Part shown: positions 1-5,200 of the stretch, one piece after another | How the letters are laid out: the number at the start of each line of letters is the position of its first letter | Position numbering within the stretch: the first letter of the stretch is position 1 | From: Pseudomonadota bacterium | GTDB taxonomy: Bacteria; Pseudomonadota; Alphaproteobacteria; Micavibrionales; Micavibrionaceae | DNA length: 5,200 nt | Direction of reading: 5' to 3' | Assembly: GCA_016198545.1 (NCBI GenBank) | Contig: JACQIJ010000148.1 | Span: 1 to 5,200 of the forward strand | The notes under the pieces: model-generated | Told to the model about the DNA's origin: nothing | What the model saw: the letters and a program-made list of their open reading frames with translations, nothing else | Databases searched by the model: none | Position numbers and translations under genes: made by a program

Positions 1-980
1 GAAGCCAGGCGCACGTTTTGCCCGCGGCGGCCGATGGCAAGCGAAAGCTGCTCTTCCGGCACGACGACTTCCATACGCATTTTTTCCTCATCCAGAACGA
101 CTTTCGACACTTCGGCGGGTTGCAGCGCCTTGACCGTGAAAACGGCTACGTCCTGCGTCCACGGAATGATGTCGATTTTTTCGCCCTGAAGTTCGTTGAC
201 AACGGCTTGAACGCGGCTGCCGCGCATGCCGACGCAGGCGCCGACCGGGTCGATGCCGTTATCATGCGACAGAACCGCGATTTTTGCGCGGCTGCCGGGG
301 TCGCGGGCGACCGCCTTGATTTCGATGATGCCGTCGTAAATCTCCGGCACTTCCTGCATGAACAGTTTTGCCATGAATTCGGGGCGGGAACGCGACAGGA
401 ATATCTGCGGCCCGCGTACTTCCTTGCGCACGTCGTATATGTAGGCGCGCACGCGGTCGCCGTTTTTCAAGTGTTCGCGCGGCAGGGTTTCGTCGCGGCG
501 CAAGATGGCCTCAGCCTTGCCGCCGATATCGACGGTGGCGTTGCCGTATTCAACGCGCTTGATGACGCCGTTGATGATTTCGCCGACACGGTCCTTGAAT
601 TCCTCAAACTGCTTGTCGCGCTCGGCCTCGCGCACTTTCTGGATGATGACCTGCTTGGCCGTCTGCGCCGCGATGCGCCCGAAATCGAGCGGCGGCAATT
701 CATCGACCAAGAAATCGCCCACTTGCGCGTCTTTCTTGATGCGCTGCGCTTCTTTCAGGGTCAGCTGCTTCGCTTCGTCCTCCAGCGTTTCCACGACTTC
801 GCGGTAGCGCTTGAGTTCGATATAGCCTGTCCTGCGGTCGATCAGGGCGCGGATGTCGTTGTCGTGCCCATATTTCGAGCGACCTGCCTTCTGGATGGCC
901 TCCTCAATCGCCGTGATGACGATTTCACGGTCGATGTTCTTTTCCCTTGCGACGGCATCAGCAACTTGCAGAAGTTCCAT
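1..980 (-). CDS. nusA: Transcription termination/antitermination factor NusA (3' end outside window)
   Basis: NusA binds RNA polymerase and nascent RNA in the cytoplasm, promoting pausing and intrinsic termination and taking part in antitermination complexes. The frame reads from an ATG at 980 down to the window edge without a stop: 326 complete codons beginning MELLQVADAVAREKNIDRE. By family layout, residues 1 to about 125 are the polymerase-binding N-terminal domain. An S1 domain follows at about 130-195 (VGEIINGVIKRVEYGNATVDIG). KH1 covers about 200-280, with its GxxG-type loop in GACVGMRGSRVQAVVNEL near residue 249. KH2 is cut by the window edge just after AIGRRGQNVRLA near residue 317. 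The start is supported by GAGGT 8 nt upstream and by agreement with the usual NusA N-terminus. The frame overlaps the end of rimP by 23 nt, so translational coupling is likely. Any C-terminal acidic repeats lie outside. The identification is essentially certain. Confidence 0.98.
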   Translation of the reverse strand, partial: MELLQVADAVAREKNIDREIVITAIEEAIQKAGRSKYGHDNDIRALIDRRTGYIELKRYREVVETLEDEAKQLTLKEAQRIKKDAQVGDFLVDELPPLDFGRIAAQTAKQVIIQKVREAERDKQFEEFKDRVGEIINGVIKRVEYGNATVDIGGKAEAILRRDETLPREHLKNGDRVRAYIYDVRKEVRGPQIFLSRSRPEFMAKLFMQEVPEIYDGIIEIKAVARDPGSRAKIAVLSHDNGIDPVGACVGMRGSRVQAVVNELQGEKIDIIPWTQDVAVFTVKALQPAEVSKVVLDEEKMRMEVVVPEEQLSLAIGRRGQNVRLA

Positions 981-1482
981 TTTCCTTTACCTCGGTTTTC
1001 GTTTTCGTGTGTTTTATCAGTTCATCCGTCAAAAGCAATTTCGCTTTTTGAATGTTCCGAAAGGGCAGGGCGACGCTGCCCTGATCTTCCGTATCCAGCA
1101 AGATCTCATTGTTCTTTGCGCCGCACAGACGGCCGCGGAAGCGCTTCTGGCCTGTGGGCATTGGCGTATCCAGCTCTATCTTCGCCTCGAAACCCGCAAA
1201 ATCGACAAAATCCTCCATGTTTACCAAAGGTCTGTCAATGCCGGGCGACCCGACCTCCAGCTTGTATGCGCCGCCAATAATATCCTCGACATCCAGTACG
1301 GCAGACAGTTCCCGGCTTAAAACCGCGCAGTCGTCCACGCCCAGCCGCCGCGTGGCTGGGTCTTCTGCCAGAATTTCCAGCGTCGGGCCGTGCATCCGTA
1401 GCGATACGAGTCTATAGCCCCGGTGTTCTATCACAGGGGTAAGAAGGACTATAAGTCTTTGTTCCAGTTCAGTTTGTTTCAT
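958..1482 (-). CDS. rimP: Ribosome maturation factor RimP
   Basis: RimP (older names YhbC, DUF150) assists late assembly of the 30S ribosomal subunit in the cytoplasm. The 174-residue product has a usual family length. An N-terminal alpha/beta domain covers roughly residues 1-86 and contains the family hallmark EVGSPGIDRPL at 76-86. A C-terminal Sm-like beta barrel covers about 90-155, with the FRGRL strand at 115-119 and NEILLD at 125-130. The lysine-rich tail after residue 157 is probably disordered. The ATG at 1482 gives the expected N-terminus, but the preceding bases (CCCGAAG) are a poor Shine-Dalgarno, so initiation may be weak or structure-dependent. The gene lies directly before nusA and overlaps it, the conserved rimP-nusA order of many bacteria. 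A terminator-like hairpin ends about 12 nt upstream, which suggests control within the leader. Confidence 0.96.
   Translation of the reverse strand: MKQTELEQRLIVLLTPVIEHRGYRLVSLRMHGPTLEILAEDPATRRLGVDDCAVLSRELSAVLDVEDIIGGAYKLEVGSPGIDRPLVNMEDFVDFAGFEAKIELDTPMPTGQKRFRGRLCGAKNNEILLDTEDQGSVALPFRNIQKAKLLLTDELIKHTKTKTEVKENGTSASC
989..993 (-). promoter_or_regulatory. Shine-Dalgarno site of nusA, inside rimP
   Basis: On the minus strand GAGGT lies at 993-989, 8 nt before the nusA ATG at 980. A second AGGA at 986-983 is too close to the start to be the main site. The site lies within the last codons of rimP, so ribosomes finishing rimP pass over it, as expected for coupled expression. It supports the ATG at 980 as the start. 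Confidence 0.7.
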
Positions 1483-1493
1483 CTTCGGGTAAC

Positions 1494-1523
1494 AAAAAAG
1501 GCGGGCCTTTTTATAAGCCCACC
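1494..1523 (-). terminator. Terminator-like hairpin in the rimP leader (candidate attenuator)
   Basis: Read on the minus strand, GGTGGGC (1523-1517) pairs with GCCCGCC (1506-1500) as seven base pairs, one a G-U. The loop is 10 nt, and six U follow at 1499-1494, then G and more U. An alternative fold pairs AAAAAGG (1512-1506) with CCTTTTT (1501-1495) around a CCCG loop. The plus strand has a C-A mismatch at the wobble position and no U tract after the stem, so the minus orientation is the meaningful one. The element sits between the rimP promoter candidate and the rimP start codon. It could therefore attenuate rimP-nusA, or merely end transcripts arriving from the Sel1-repeat gene. The stem is short and its loop large, so termination may be partial or factor-assisted. 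Confidence 0.65.
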
Positions 1524-1550
1524 CTCCAATATATTCAGGGTTTTGTTGGT

Positions 1551-1579
1551 TATATAATGGAAAATCATCGTAAAGGCAA
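1551..1579 (-). promoter_or_regulatory. Candidate sigma70-type promoter of rimP-nusA
   Basis: On the minus strand TTGCCT at 1579-1574 and TATATA at 1556-1551 are separated by exactly 17 bp, the preferred spacing for housekeeping sigma factors. Each hexamer matches the consensus at four of six positions. Transcription would begin near 1544, giving a leader of about 62 nt that contains the terminator-like hairpin. The surrounding DNA is AT-rich. This is pattern matching only; no other promoter in this spacer looked as good. Confidence 0.5.
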
Positions 1580-1594
1580 GGGAAATTTTGTCGA

Positions 1595-1623
1595 TTTCCA
1601 ATCCTCTTGTTGAGGAATGGAAA
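1595..1623 (-). repeat. Imperfect inverted repeat downstream of the Sel1-repeat gene
   Basis: The arms 1595-1606 and 1612-1623 pair at 11 of 12 positions, with a single mismatch (1601 with 1617), around a 5-nt loop. The hairpin lies about 50 nt past the stop codon of the upstream gene. No U tract follows on either strand, so it is not a standard intrinsic terminator. It could protect the 3' end of the Sel1-repeat mRNA, mark a Rho-dependent end, or be a binding site just upstream of the rimP promoter. Confidence 0.5.
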
Positions 1624-1670
1624 ACGGGGGGATCGGAGGAAAGTAAGGATATTTTGAAAAGATATGGAAA

Positions 1671-2741
1671 TTATTGCTTCTGATCCAGTGCGGCCTGCGC
1701 TGCCGTTTCGAATTCCTTAAGCGTTGCGGCATCCACGACGCTTTCTATTTCAGCTTTCTGGTGGATGGCTTCCTCGTTCTTCTGTTTTGCGGCCATCGAG
1801 TAATACATGTATGCCGTCAGGATGGCCTCGCCTAAGGGTACATCCGCGGTTCCCTCACTGTAAAAGTACATATGACCCAGTTGCATCTGCGCATCCACGT
1901 CGCCGCGCAGCGCGGCCCGGCGGAGCCATTGGATAGCCTTTTTGTAATCCTGTTCCGTGCCGCTGCCGTAAAAATACATCATGCCGAGATTATATTGAGC
2001 TTCTCTATTTCCTCCTGCGGCAGCCTTTTCGCCCCAGAAGAAGGCCTGCGCGGAATCCCTGTCCATGCCGTGGCCGAAAATATACATGGCCGAAAGGCTG
2101 TGCTGCGCGTCGGCGTCGCCTTGGATGGCGGCTTTTTCAAGAAGGGCGGCGGCCTTTGCGAAGTCTTGCGGCGTTTCATCGCCGCGCGCGTAAATTCCCG
2201 CAAGATTGTACTGCGCATCGGGATTGCCCTGATCTGCGGCGGCGGATAGCCACTTCATGGCAGCGGCCATATCGCGCCGACCGGTCAGGCCGTGGAAATA
2301 GAGCGTGCCGAGATTGGCTTGGGCGGTGATTTGGCCCTGTTCGGCGGCGGGCAGGAGCCATTGTTCGGCGTGTTTGTAATCGTCTTTTGTCGCGTTTTCG
2401 CGGAACAGGTAGAGGCTGCCCAGCATATACTGCGCTTCCTTGTGGCCCCTGCGCGCGGCTTTTTCGCACCATGTCATCGCGTCGTCAGGGTTGCCCTGTT
2501 CGTACAGCGTCAGGCACAGTCTGTACTGGTTCCACAAATCGTCATCGCGTTTTTCAGAAGTAAAACCGGCGAGGATAAGTTGGGGAGGGACATGCAGGTT
2601 TTCAGATAAAAGACGGCCCGTCTGCGGATATGCCGTTAAACTCTGTATCGCTTTCTCTGAGCCGTAGTTTCCGTTTACAGTGTTATACCAACAACTTACC
2701 GACAGCATACAGGTCAGTAAAAAGGTGGCAATGCCGTTCAC
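1671..2741 (-). CDS. Probably exported Sel1-like repeat protein
   Basis: The 356-residue product is built of Sel1-like repeats, a TPR-related helical solenoid used for protein-protein binding. Six repeats begin with an AQ motif near residues 103, 140, 176, 212, 248 and 284, most of the form AQYNLGxMYxxG with AxxWLxxAAxxG in the second helix. A degenerate unit precedes them at about 73-100. Residues 4-16 are hydrophobic and look like a signal peptide or anchor, but no basic residue precedes them. Cys17 (SVSC) does not fit a canonical lipobox, so lipoprotein status is unproven. The start is GTG at 2741, with AGGAG 5 nt upstream and an in-frame TAG immediately before it, so no longer form is possible. 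A start at Met12 would remove most of the signal. The partner and function are unknown; relatives include envelope-stress, signalling and host-interaction proteins. The gene stands alone between smc-atpI and rimP-nusA. Confidence 0.92.
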   Translation of the reverse strand: MNGIATFLLTCMLSVSCWYNTVNGNYGSEKAIQSLTAYPQTGRLLSENLHVPPQLILAGFTSEKRDDDLWNQYRLCLTLYEQGNPDDAMTWCEKAARRGHKEAQYMLGSLYLFRENATKDDYKHAEQWLLPAAEQGQITAQANLGTLYFHGLTGRRDMAAAMKWLSAAADQGNPDAQYNLAGIYARGDETPQDFAKAAALLEKAAIQGDADAQHSLSAMYIFGHGMDRDSAQAFFWGEKAAAGGNREAQYNLGMMYFYGSGTEQDYKKAIQWLRRAALRGDVDAQMQLGHMYFYSEGTADVPLGEAILTAYMYYSMAAKQKNEEAIHQKAEIESVVDAATLKEFETAAQAALDQKQ

Positions 2742-2746
2742 CTATA

Positions 2747-2751
2747 CTCCT
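2747..2751 (-). promoter_or_regulatory. Shine-Dalgarno that decides the GTG start of the Sel1-repeat gene
   Basis: AGGAG at 2751-2747 on the minus strand is followed by a 5-nt spacer and then the GTG at 2741. The codon directly before the GTG is an in-frame TAG. No ATG competes nearby, the next in-frame one being codon 12, so this site fixes the non-ATG start. Confidence 0.7.
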
Positions 2752-2760
2752 GTCTGTCTC

Positions 2761-2815
2761 TATATACAGCCCCATATTACGTTAAAAATATTTAAAAAAG
2801 GTTAATTTTTGTTAA
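2761..2815 (-). promoter_or_regulatory. AT-rich upstream region with four TTAA at a 10-bp pitch; probable promoter region of the Sel1-repeat gene
   Basis: TTAA occurs at 2782-2785, 2792-2795, 2802-2805 and 2812-2815, so the pitch is exactly 10 bp with 6-bp spacers. Most of the spacers are A or T runs. DNA with A/T tracts in phase with the helix is commonly bent. Possible -10 hexamers on the minus strand are TAATAT at 2779-2774 and TATATA at 2766-2761, but neither has a good -35 at the right distance, so the exact promoter is not assigned. The array may be an activator or repressor site, an UP-like element, or only a curved AT-rich spacer. CtrA half-sites in alphaproteobacteria are TTAA with a 7-bp spacer, which this array misses by one base. 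Confidence 0.4.
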
Positions 2816-2837
2816 GGGAATCGAGGAGAAAACTGCG

Positions 2838-3107
2838 TTATTTCAGCGTTTTCGCAGCCCTAAAAATGCCGTAGCCGAAGCCGGCGAAGATCATGACGAT
2901 CAGAAACAGGGGCAAGGTGTCCAGAAACCTGTCCGCGAGGAAGCCAACAATGCCGCCCGCCGCGACGTACGTCATGAATTCTGTTCCCGCCTGCATCCCG
3001 GCCGACATTTGCCTGCGCTGGTGCTCTTCGGCGGCTTCATCGCGCCGTTTATGGCCGGATTTATGCTGAGCAATTCTTTCTTCGAGGTTTTTTAGATCAT
3101 CGGTCAT
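2838..3107 (-). CDS. atpI: AtpI/AtpZ-family small membrane protein (F0F1 ATP synthase-associated)
   Basis: The 89-residue protein has a charged cytoplasmic N-terminus (1 to about 35, rich in K, R, E) and two membrane helices at about 43-58 and 66-84. The family pattern GGIVGFLADRFLDTLP lies at 51-66 between them. AtpI/AtpZ proteins are accessory factors of the F0 sector, proposed to help c-ring assembly or to move magnesium or calcium; they are usually encoded at the head of the F0 operon. Here the gene starts 12 nt after the smc stop, with no clear Shine-Dalgarno, so it is probably cotranscribed with smc and translated by reinitiation. The next gene downstream is a Sel1-repeat gene and not atpB, so the gene is separated from the F0 genes on its downstream side. 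The family call is confident; the exact role is not. Confidence 0.88.
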   Translation of the reverse strand: MTDDLKNLEERIAQHKSGHKRRDEAAEEHQRRQMSAGMQAGTEFMTYVAAGGIVGFLADRFLDTLPLFLIVMIFAGFGYGIFRAAKTLK

Positions 3108-3119
3108 GCGTGATCGAGG

Positions 3120-5200
3120 TTATGCGGCCGCCTCGAGGAAGTCGAGCTGCTGGTTCAGGTCGACGGAGACAAGCTGTGACACGCCGCGTTCGGACATGGT
3201 GACGCCGTACAGGCGATCCATGCGGGCCATCGTCATCCGGTGGTGGGTAATGACGAGGAATCTGGTTTCTCCTTTGTCCGCAAACTCTTCGAGCAGGTCG
3301 CAGAAGCGGTCGACGTTGGCGTCGTCCAGAGGCGCATCCACCTCGTCGAGCACGCAGATGGGCGCAGGGTTGGTCAGGAAGATGGCAAAAATGAGGGCAA
3401 TCGCCGTCAGAGATTGCTCTCCGCCCGACAGCAATGACAGGGACTGAAGCGCCTTGCCGGGCGGCTGCGCGAAAATCTCAAGACCGGCTTCCAGCGGGTC
3501 GTCAGCCTCGATCAGGGCAAGATGGGCCTTGCCGCCGTTGAACAGGCGTGTGAACAGTTCGCGGAAATGGTCGTTGACGCGGGTGAAGGCCGTATTCAGG
3601 CGCTCCCGCGCTTCCCCGTTCAGCTTTTCGATGCCCTGACGCAGTTCCTCAATGGCTGAGGCAAGGTCGTTTTTCTCGCTGATGATTCCGCCCAGTTGTT
3701 TCTCGAGATCTTCTACTTCCTGATCGGCGCGCAGGTTGACGGCGCCGATAAGGTCGCGGTCGCGCGCCGACTTTTCCTTTTTCTGTTTCAGATCGTCAAG
3801 GTCGGGCATCGCCTCGTCGCTGATCGCGGCTTCGGCGGACAGATCCTCGGGCGTCATATTGTTGAAGTTTTCGCGGATAAAGGAGCGGATTTCATTCATG
3901 TGGTTCTGGCGTTCCGATGTCGTGGCCTGTGCGTGGGCGCGCGCCTCGCGGGCTTCGGACAGCAGGGATTCCGCTTCCTTCAGCGCTTTTGTCGTATCGG
4001 CCAGTTCCCCCTCCAGCGCGGTCAGGCGATCCGATACAGCGGCTTTTTCCTGTTCGATTTCGCCAATGCGGGAGAGAAGCCTTTCGCTTTCCTCGCGGAT
4101 TGCCCCGGGGCGTCCCTGCAATTCTACGATTTTTTCCTTCAACTGTTCTTCGCGTCCGTCAAGTTCGCGGATGCGCTCGCGCGCGCGGATGCAGCGGTTC
4201 TGCAGGTTTACGCGTTCGTCGGTGATGGCGTGCAGGCGCGCCTTGCGACGACTGTTTTCCTGACGGCTGATCTCGAAATCCTTGATGGCCTCGTGCAGCC
4301 GCTCGCGCGCGGCAGCCAGTCCTTCGCGCGCGGCATCGATCTTTTCTTGCTGTGCGGCGAAGCGCGCGTCGTCGAATTCTTTCAACGTAAGGGCATTATT
4401 CTCAAGTTTTTCCTCGATGGCGGTTAGGTCGGCATCAACCAGCGTCAACGCTTCTTCCAGCTTTGCCAGTTCAGCCTGCCGCGCGGCTTGCGCTTCGACC
4501 ATTTTCGTCAGGTCTATGCGTTTGGTGCGCAGGTCCGCATCGGAGGCCTGCAGCGATTTCTGCTTTTCCGACAGTTTAGCCTGCGCGTCGGCAAGCGTTT
4601 TTTCCGCCGCACCCTGTTTTTCGCGCAGTGCCGCAAGGGACGATTCAATATCCGGCGTTTTCCTGAGAAGTTCGTCAAGCCTGTTTTTCTGCTGCAGCTG
4701 GACGGCATGGCGGTCTGAGGCCGCCATGCGTACGGTCAGGCCATCCCAGCGCCACAGGCCGCCTTCACGGGATACGAGCGTCTGGCCGGGTTTCAGATGT
4801 GCGGCCAGACGGTCGCCTTCCTCTTCGCCGCCGACGATTCCAATCTGGCTTAAGGCCAGTTTCAAAACTTCCGGCGCGCGGACGCGCGGGGTCAGGCTTT
4901 CCGCGCCCACGGGCAGGGAAGGCACATCCATGCTGCGGCGCAGCTGCCAGATAACGGGCGCCGCGCTGTCGCTTGACGCCATCAGCGTATCGCCCAGCGC
5001 GCGGGACAATGCCAGTTCAAAGCCTTCATCTGTGTGAATGTCGTCCAGAACGGGACGGAATCCTTCGCCGGAATAAGTTCTTACAATGGATTCCAGCGTT
5101 TCTATCTCGGCATCCAGCTTGGCCTTGCGGTTTTCCGCTTCCTGCCGTTCCTGGCGCGTTTCCTCGCGGGATTTACGCGCGGATTCTACGTCCGATTCCA
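3120..5200 (-). CDS. smc: Chromosome segregation ATPase SMC (5' end outside window)
   Basis: SMC is the ATP-driven core of bacterial condensin; a dimer with ScpA and ScpB organises and segregates the nucleoid. The frame is open from the window edge to a TAA at 3122-3120, giving 692 complete codons. An internal TTG at 5009 can look like a start, but the frame and the homology continue upstream of it. Counting from the first complete codon, the end of the first coiled-coil arm covers about 1-38. The hinge covers about 38-161 (FRPVLDDIHTDEGFELALSRALGD, ending GLWRWDGLTVRM). The long returning coiled coil is at about 165-540, with the conserved GAVNLRADQE segment near its end. In the C-terminal ATPase head, the LSGGEQ signature lies at 3431-3414, Walker B (CVLDEVDAPLDD) at about 3358-3322, and the H-loop VITHHR near 3251-3237. 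The N-terminal head with Walker A lies outside. No defect is seen in the visible part. Confidence 0.98.
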   Translation of the reverse strand, partial: ESDVESARKSREETRQERQEAENRKAKLDAEIETLESIVRTYSGEGFRPVLDDIHTDEGFELALSRALGDTLMASSDSAAPVIWQLRRSMDVPSLPVGAESLTPRVRAPEVLKLALSQIGIVGGEEEGDRLAAHLKPGQTLVSREGGLWRWDGLTVRMAASDRHAVQLQQKNRLDELLRKTPDIESSLAALREKQGAAEKTLADAQAKLSEKQKSLQASDADLRTKRIDLTKMVEAQAARQAELAKLEEALTLVDADLTAIEEKLENNALTLKEFDDARFAAQQEKIDAAREGLAAARERLHEAIKDFEISRQENSRRKARLHAITDERVNLQNRCIRARERIRELDGREEQLKEKIVELQGRPGAIREESERLLSRIGEIEQEKAAVSDRLTALEGELADTTKALKEAESLLSEAREARAHAQATTSERQNHMNEIRSFIRENFNNMTPEDLSAEAAISDEAMPDLDDLKQKKEKSARDRDLIGAVNLRADQEVEDLEKQLGGIISEKNDLASAIEELRQGIEKLNGEARERLNTAFTRVNDHFRELFTRLFNGGKAHLALIEADDPLEAGLEIFAQPPGKALQSLSLLSGGEQSLTAIALIFAIFLTNPAPICVLDEVDAPLDDANVDRFCDLLEEFADKGETRFLVITHHRMTMARMDRLYGVTMSERGVSQLVSVDLNQQLDFLEAAA

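Noticed and set aside
18..1280. A 420-codon open frame on the plus strand
   Set aside because: It is antisense to nusA and rimP, whose protein sequences are unmistakable. The translation is rich in F, D, A and R without any recognisable domain, as expected for the complement of GC-biased codons.
1511..1526. A leader peptide in the rimP 5' region (GTG GGC TTA TAA after GGAGG)
   Set aside because: The Shine-Dalgarno-like GGAGG directly abuts the GTG with no spacer, and the frame is only three codons long.
1557..1671. Three short ATGGAAA direct repeats (1557, 1617, 1664)
   Set aside because: They are seven-base matches in AT-rich DNA with unequal spacing (60 and 47 bp), which chance easily explains.
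2782..2815. A CtrA binding site in the spacer upstream of the Sel1-repeat gene
   Set aside because: The TTAA half-sites are separated by 6 bp, whereas the CtrA consensus has 7 bp; kept only as an unexplained array.
2827..2850. An intrinsic terminator after the atpI-like gene
   Set aside because: A possible AAAA/CTG...CAG/TTTT stem overlaps the stop codon, but it has a bulge and only three G-C-containing core pairs, too weak to call.
3120..5009. Taking the TTG at 5009 as the start of the SMC-like gene
   Set aside because: The frame stays open to 5200 and encodes the start of the hinge and the preceding coiled coil, so the TTG is an internal leucine codon.
3696..5037. Long plus-strand open frames (about 175-250 codons) opposite smc
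   Set aside because: They are shadows of the SMC coiled coil; their serine/arginine- or phenylalanine-rich composition is what the complement of Glu/Lys/Ala/Leu codons gives.

Overview
The window looks like the chromosome of an alphaproteobacterium of moderate GC content; genus and order cannot be fixed from it. The evidence is the SMC ATPase tail (LSGGEQ followed by a Walker B block ending in DEVDAPLDDANVDRF), the proteobacterial-type SMC hinge, an AtpI/AtpZ-family small membrane protein, and the rimP-nusA pair. I saw no phage, plasmid, insertion sequence, CRISPR or RNA gene. The window reads as core genome with one accessory-looking gene inserted in it.

All five genes lie on the minus strand, so transcription runs from high to low coordinates. 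In that order they are: smc (3' two thirds or so; the 5' part lies beyond 5200), an atpI/atpZ-like gene 12 nt downstream of it, a gene for a probably exported Sel1-repeat protein, rimP, and nusA (5' two thirds or so; the 3' end lies before position 1). The long open frames on the plus strand opposite nusA and smc are shadows of these genes.

There are three units. Unit one is smc-atpI, which is tightly spaced and probably cotranscribed. It is followed by a 96-bp AT-rich spacer (2742-2837) holding four TTAA tetranucleotides at an exact 10-bp pitch. Unit two is the Sel1-repeat gene, which starts at GTG behind a good Shine-Dalgarno. It is followed by a 188-bp spacer (1483-1670) with an imperfect inverted repeat, a sigma70-like promoter and a terminator-like hairpin. 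Unit three is rimP-nusA, with a 23-nt overlap between the reading frames.

The most interesting point is regulatory. The terminator-like hairpin ends about a dozen bases before the rimP start codon and lies downstream of the best promoter candidate. That places it in the rimP-nusA leader, a layout that would suit attenuation of the operon, possibly by NusA itself. I found no convincing undescribed multi-gene system here.
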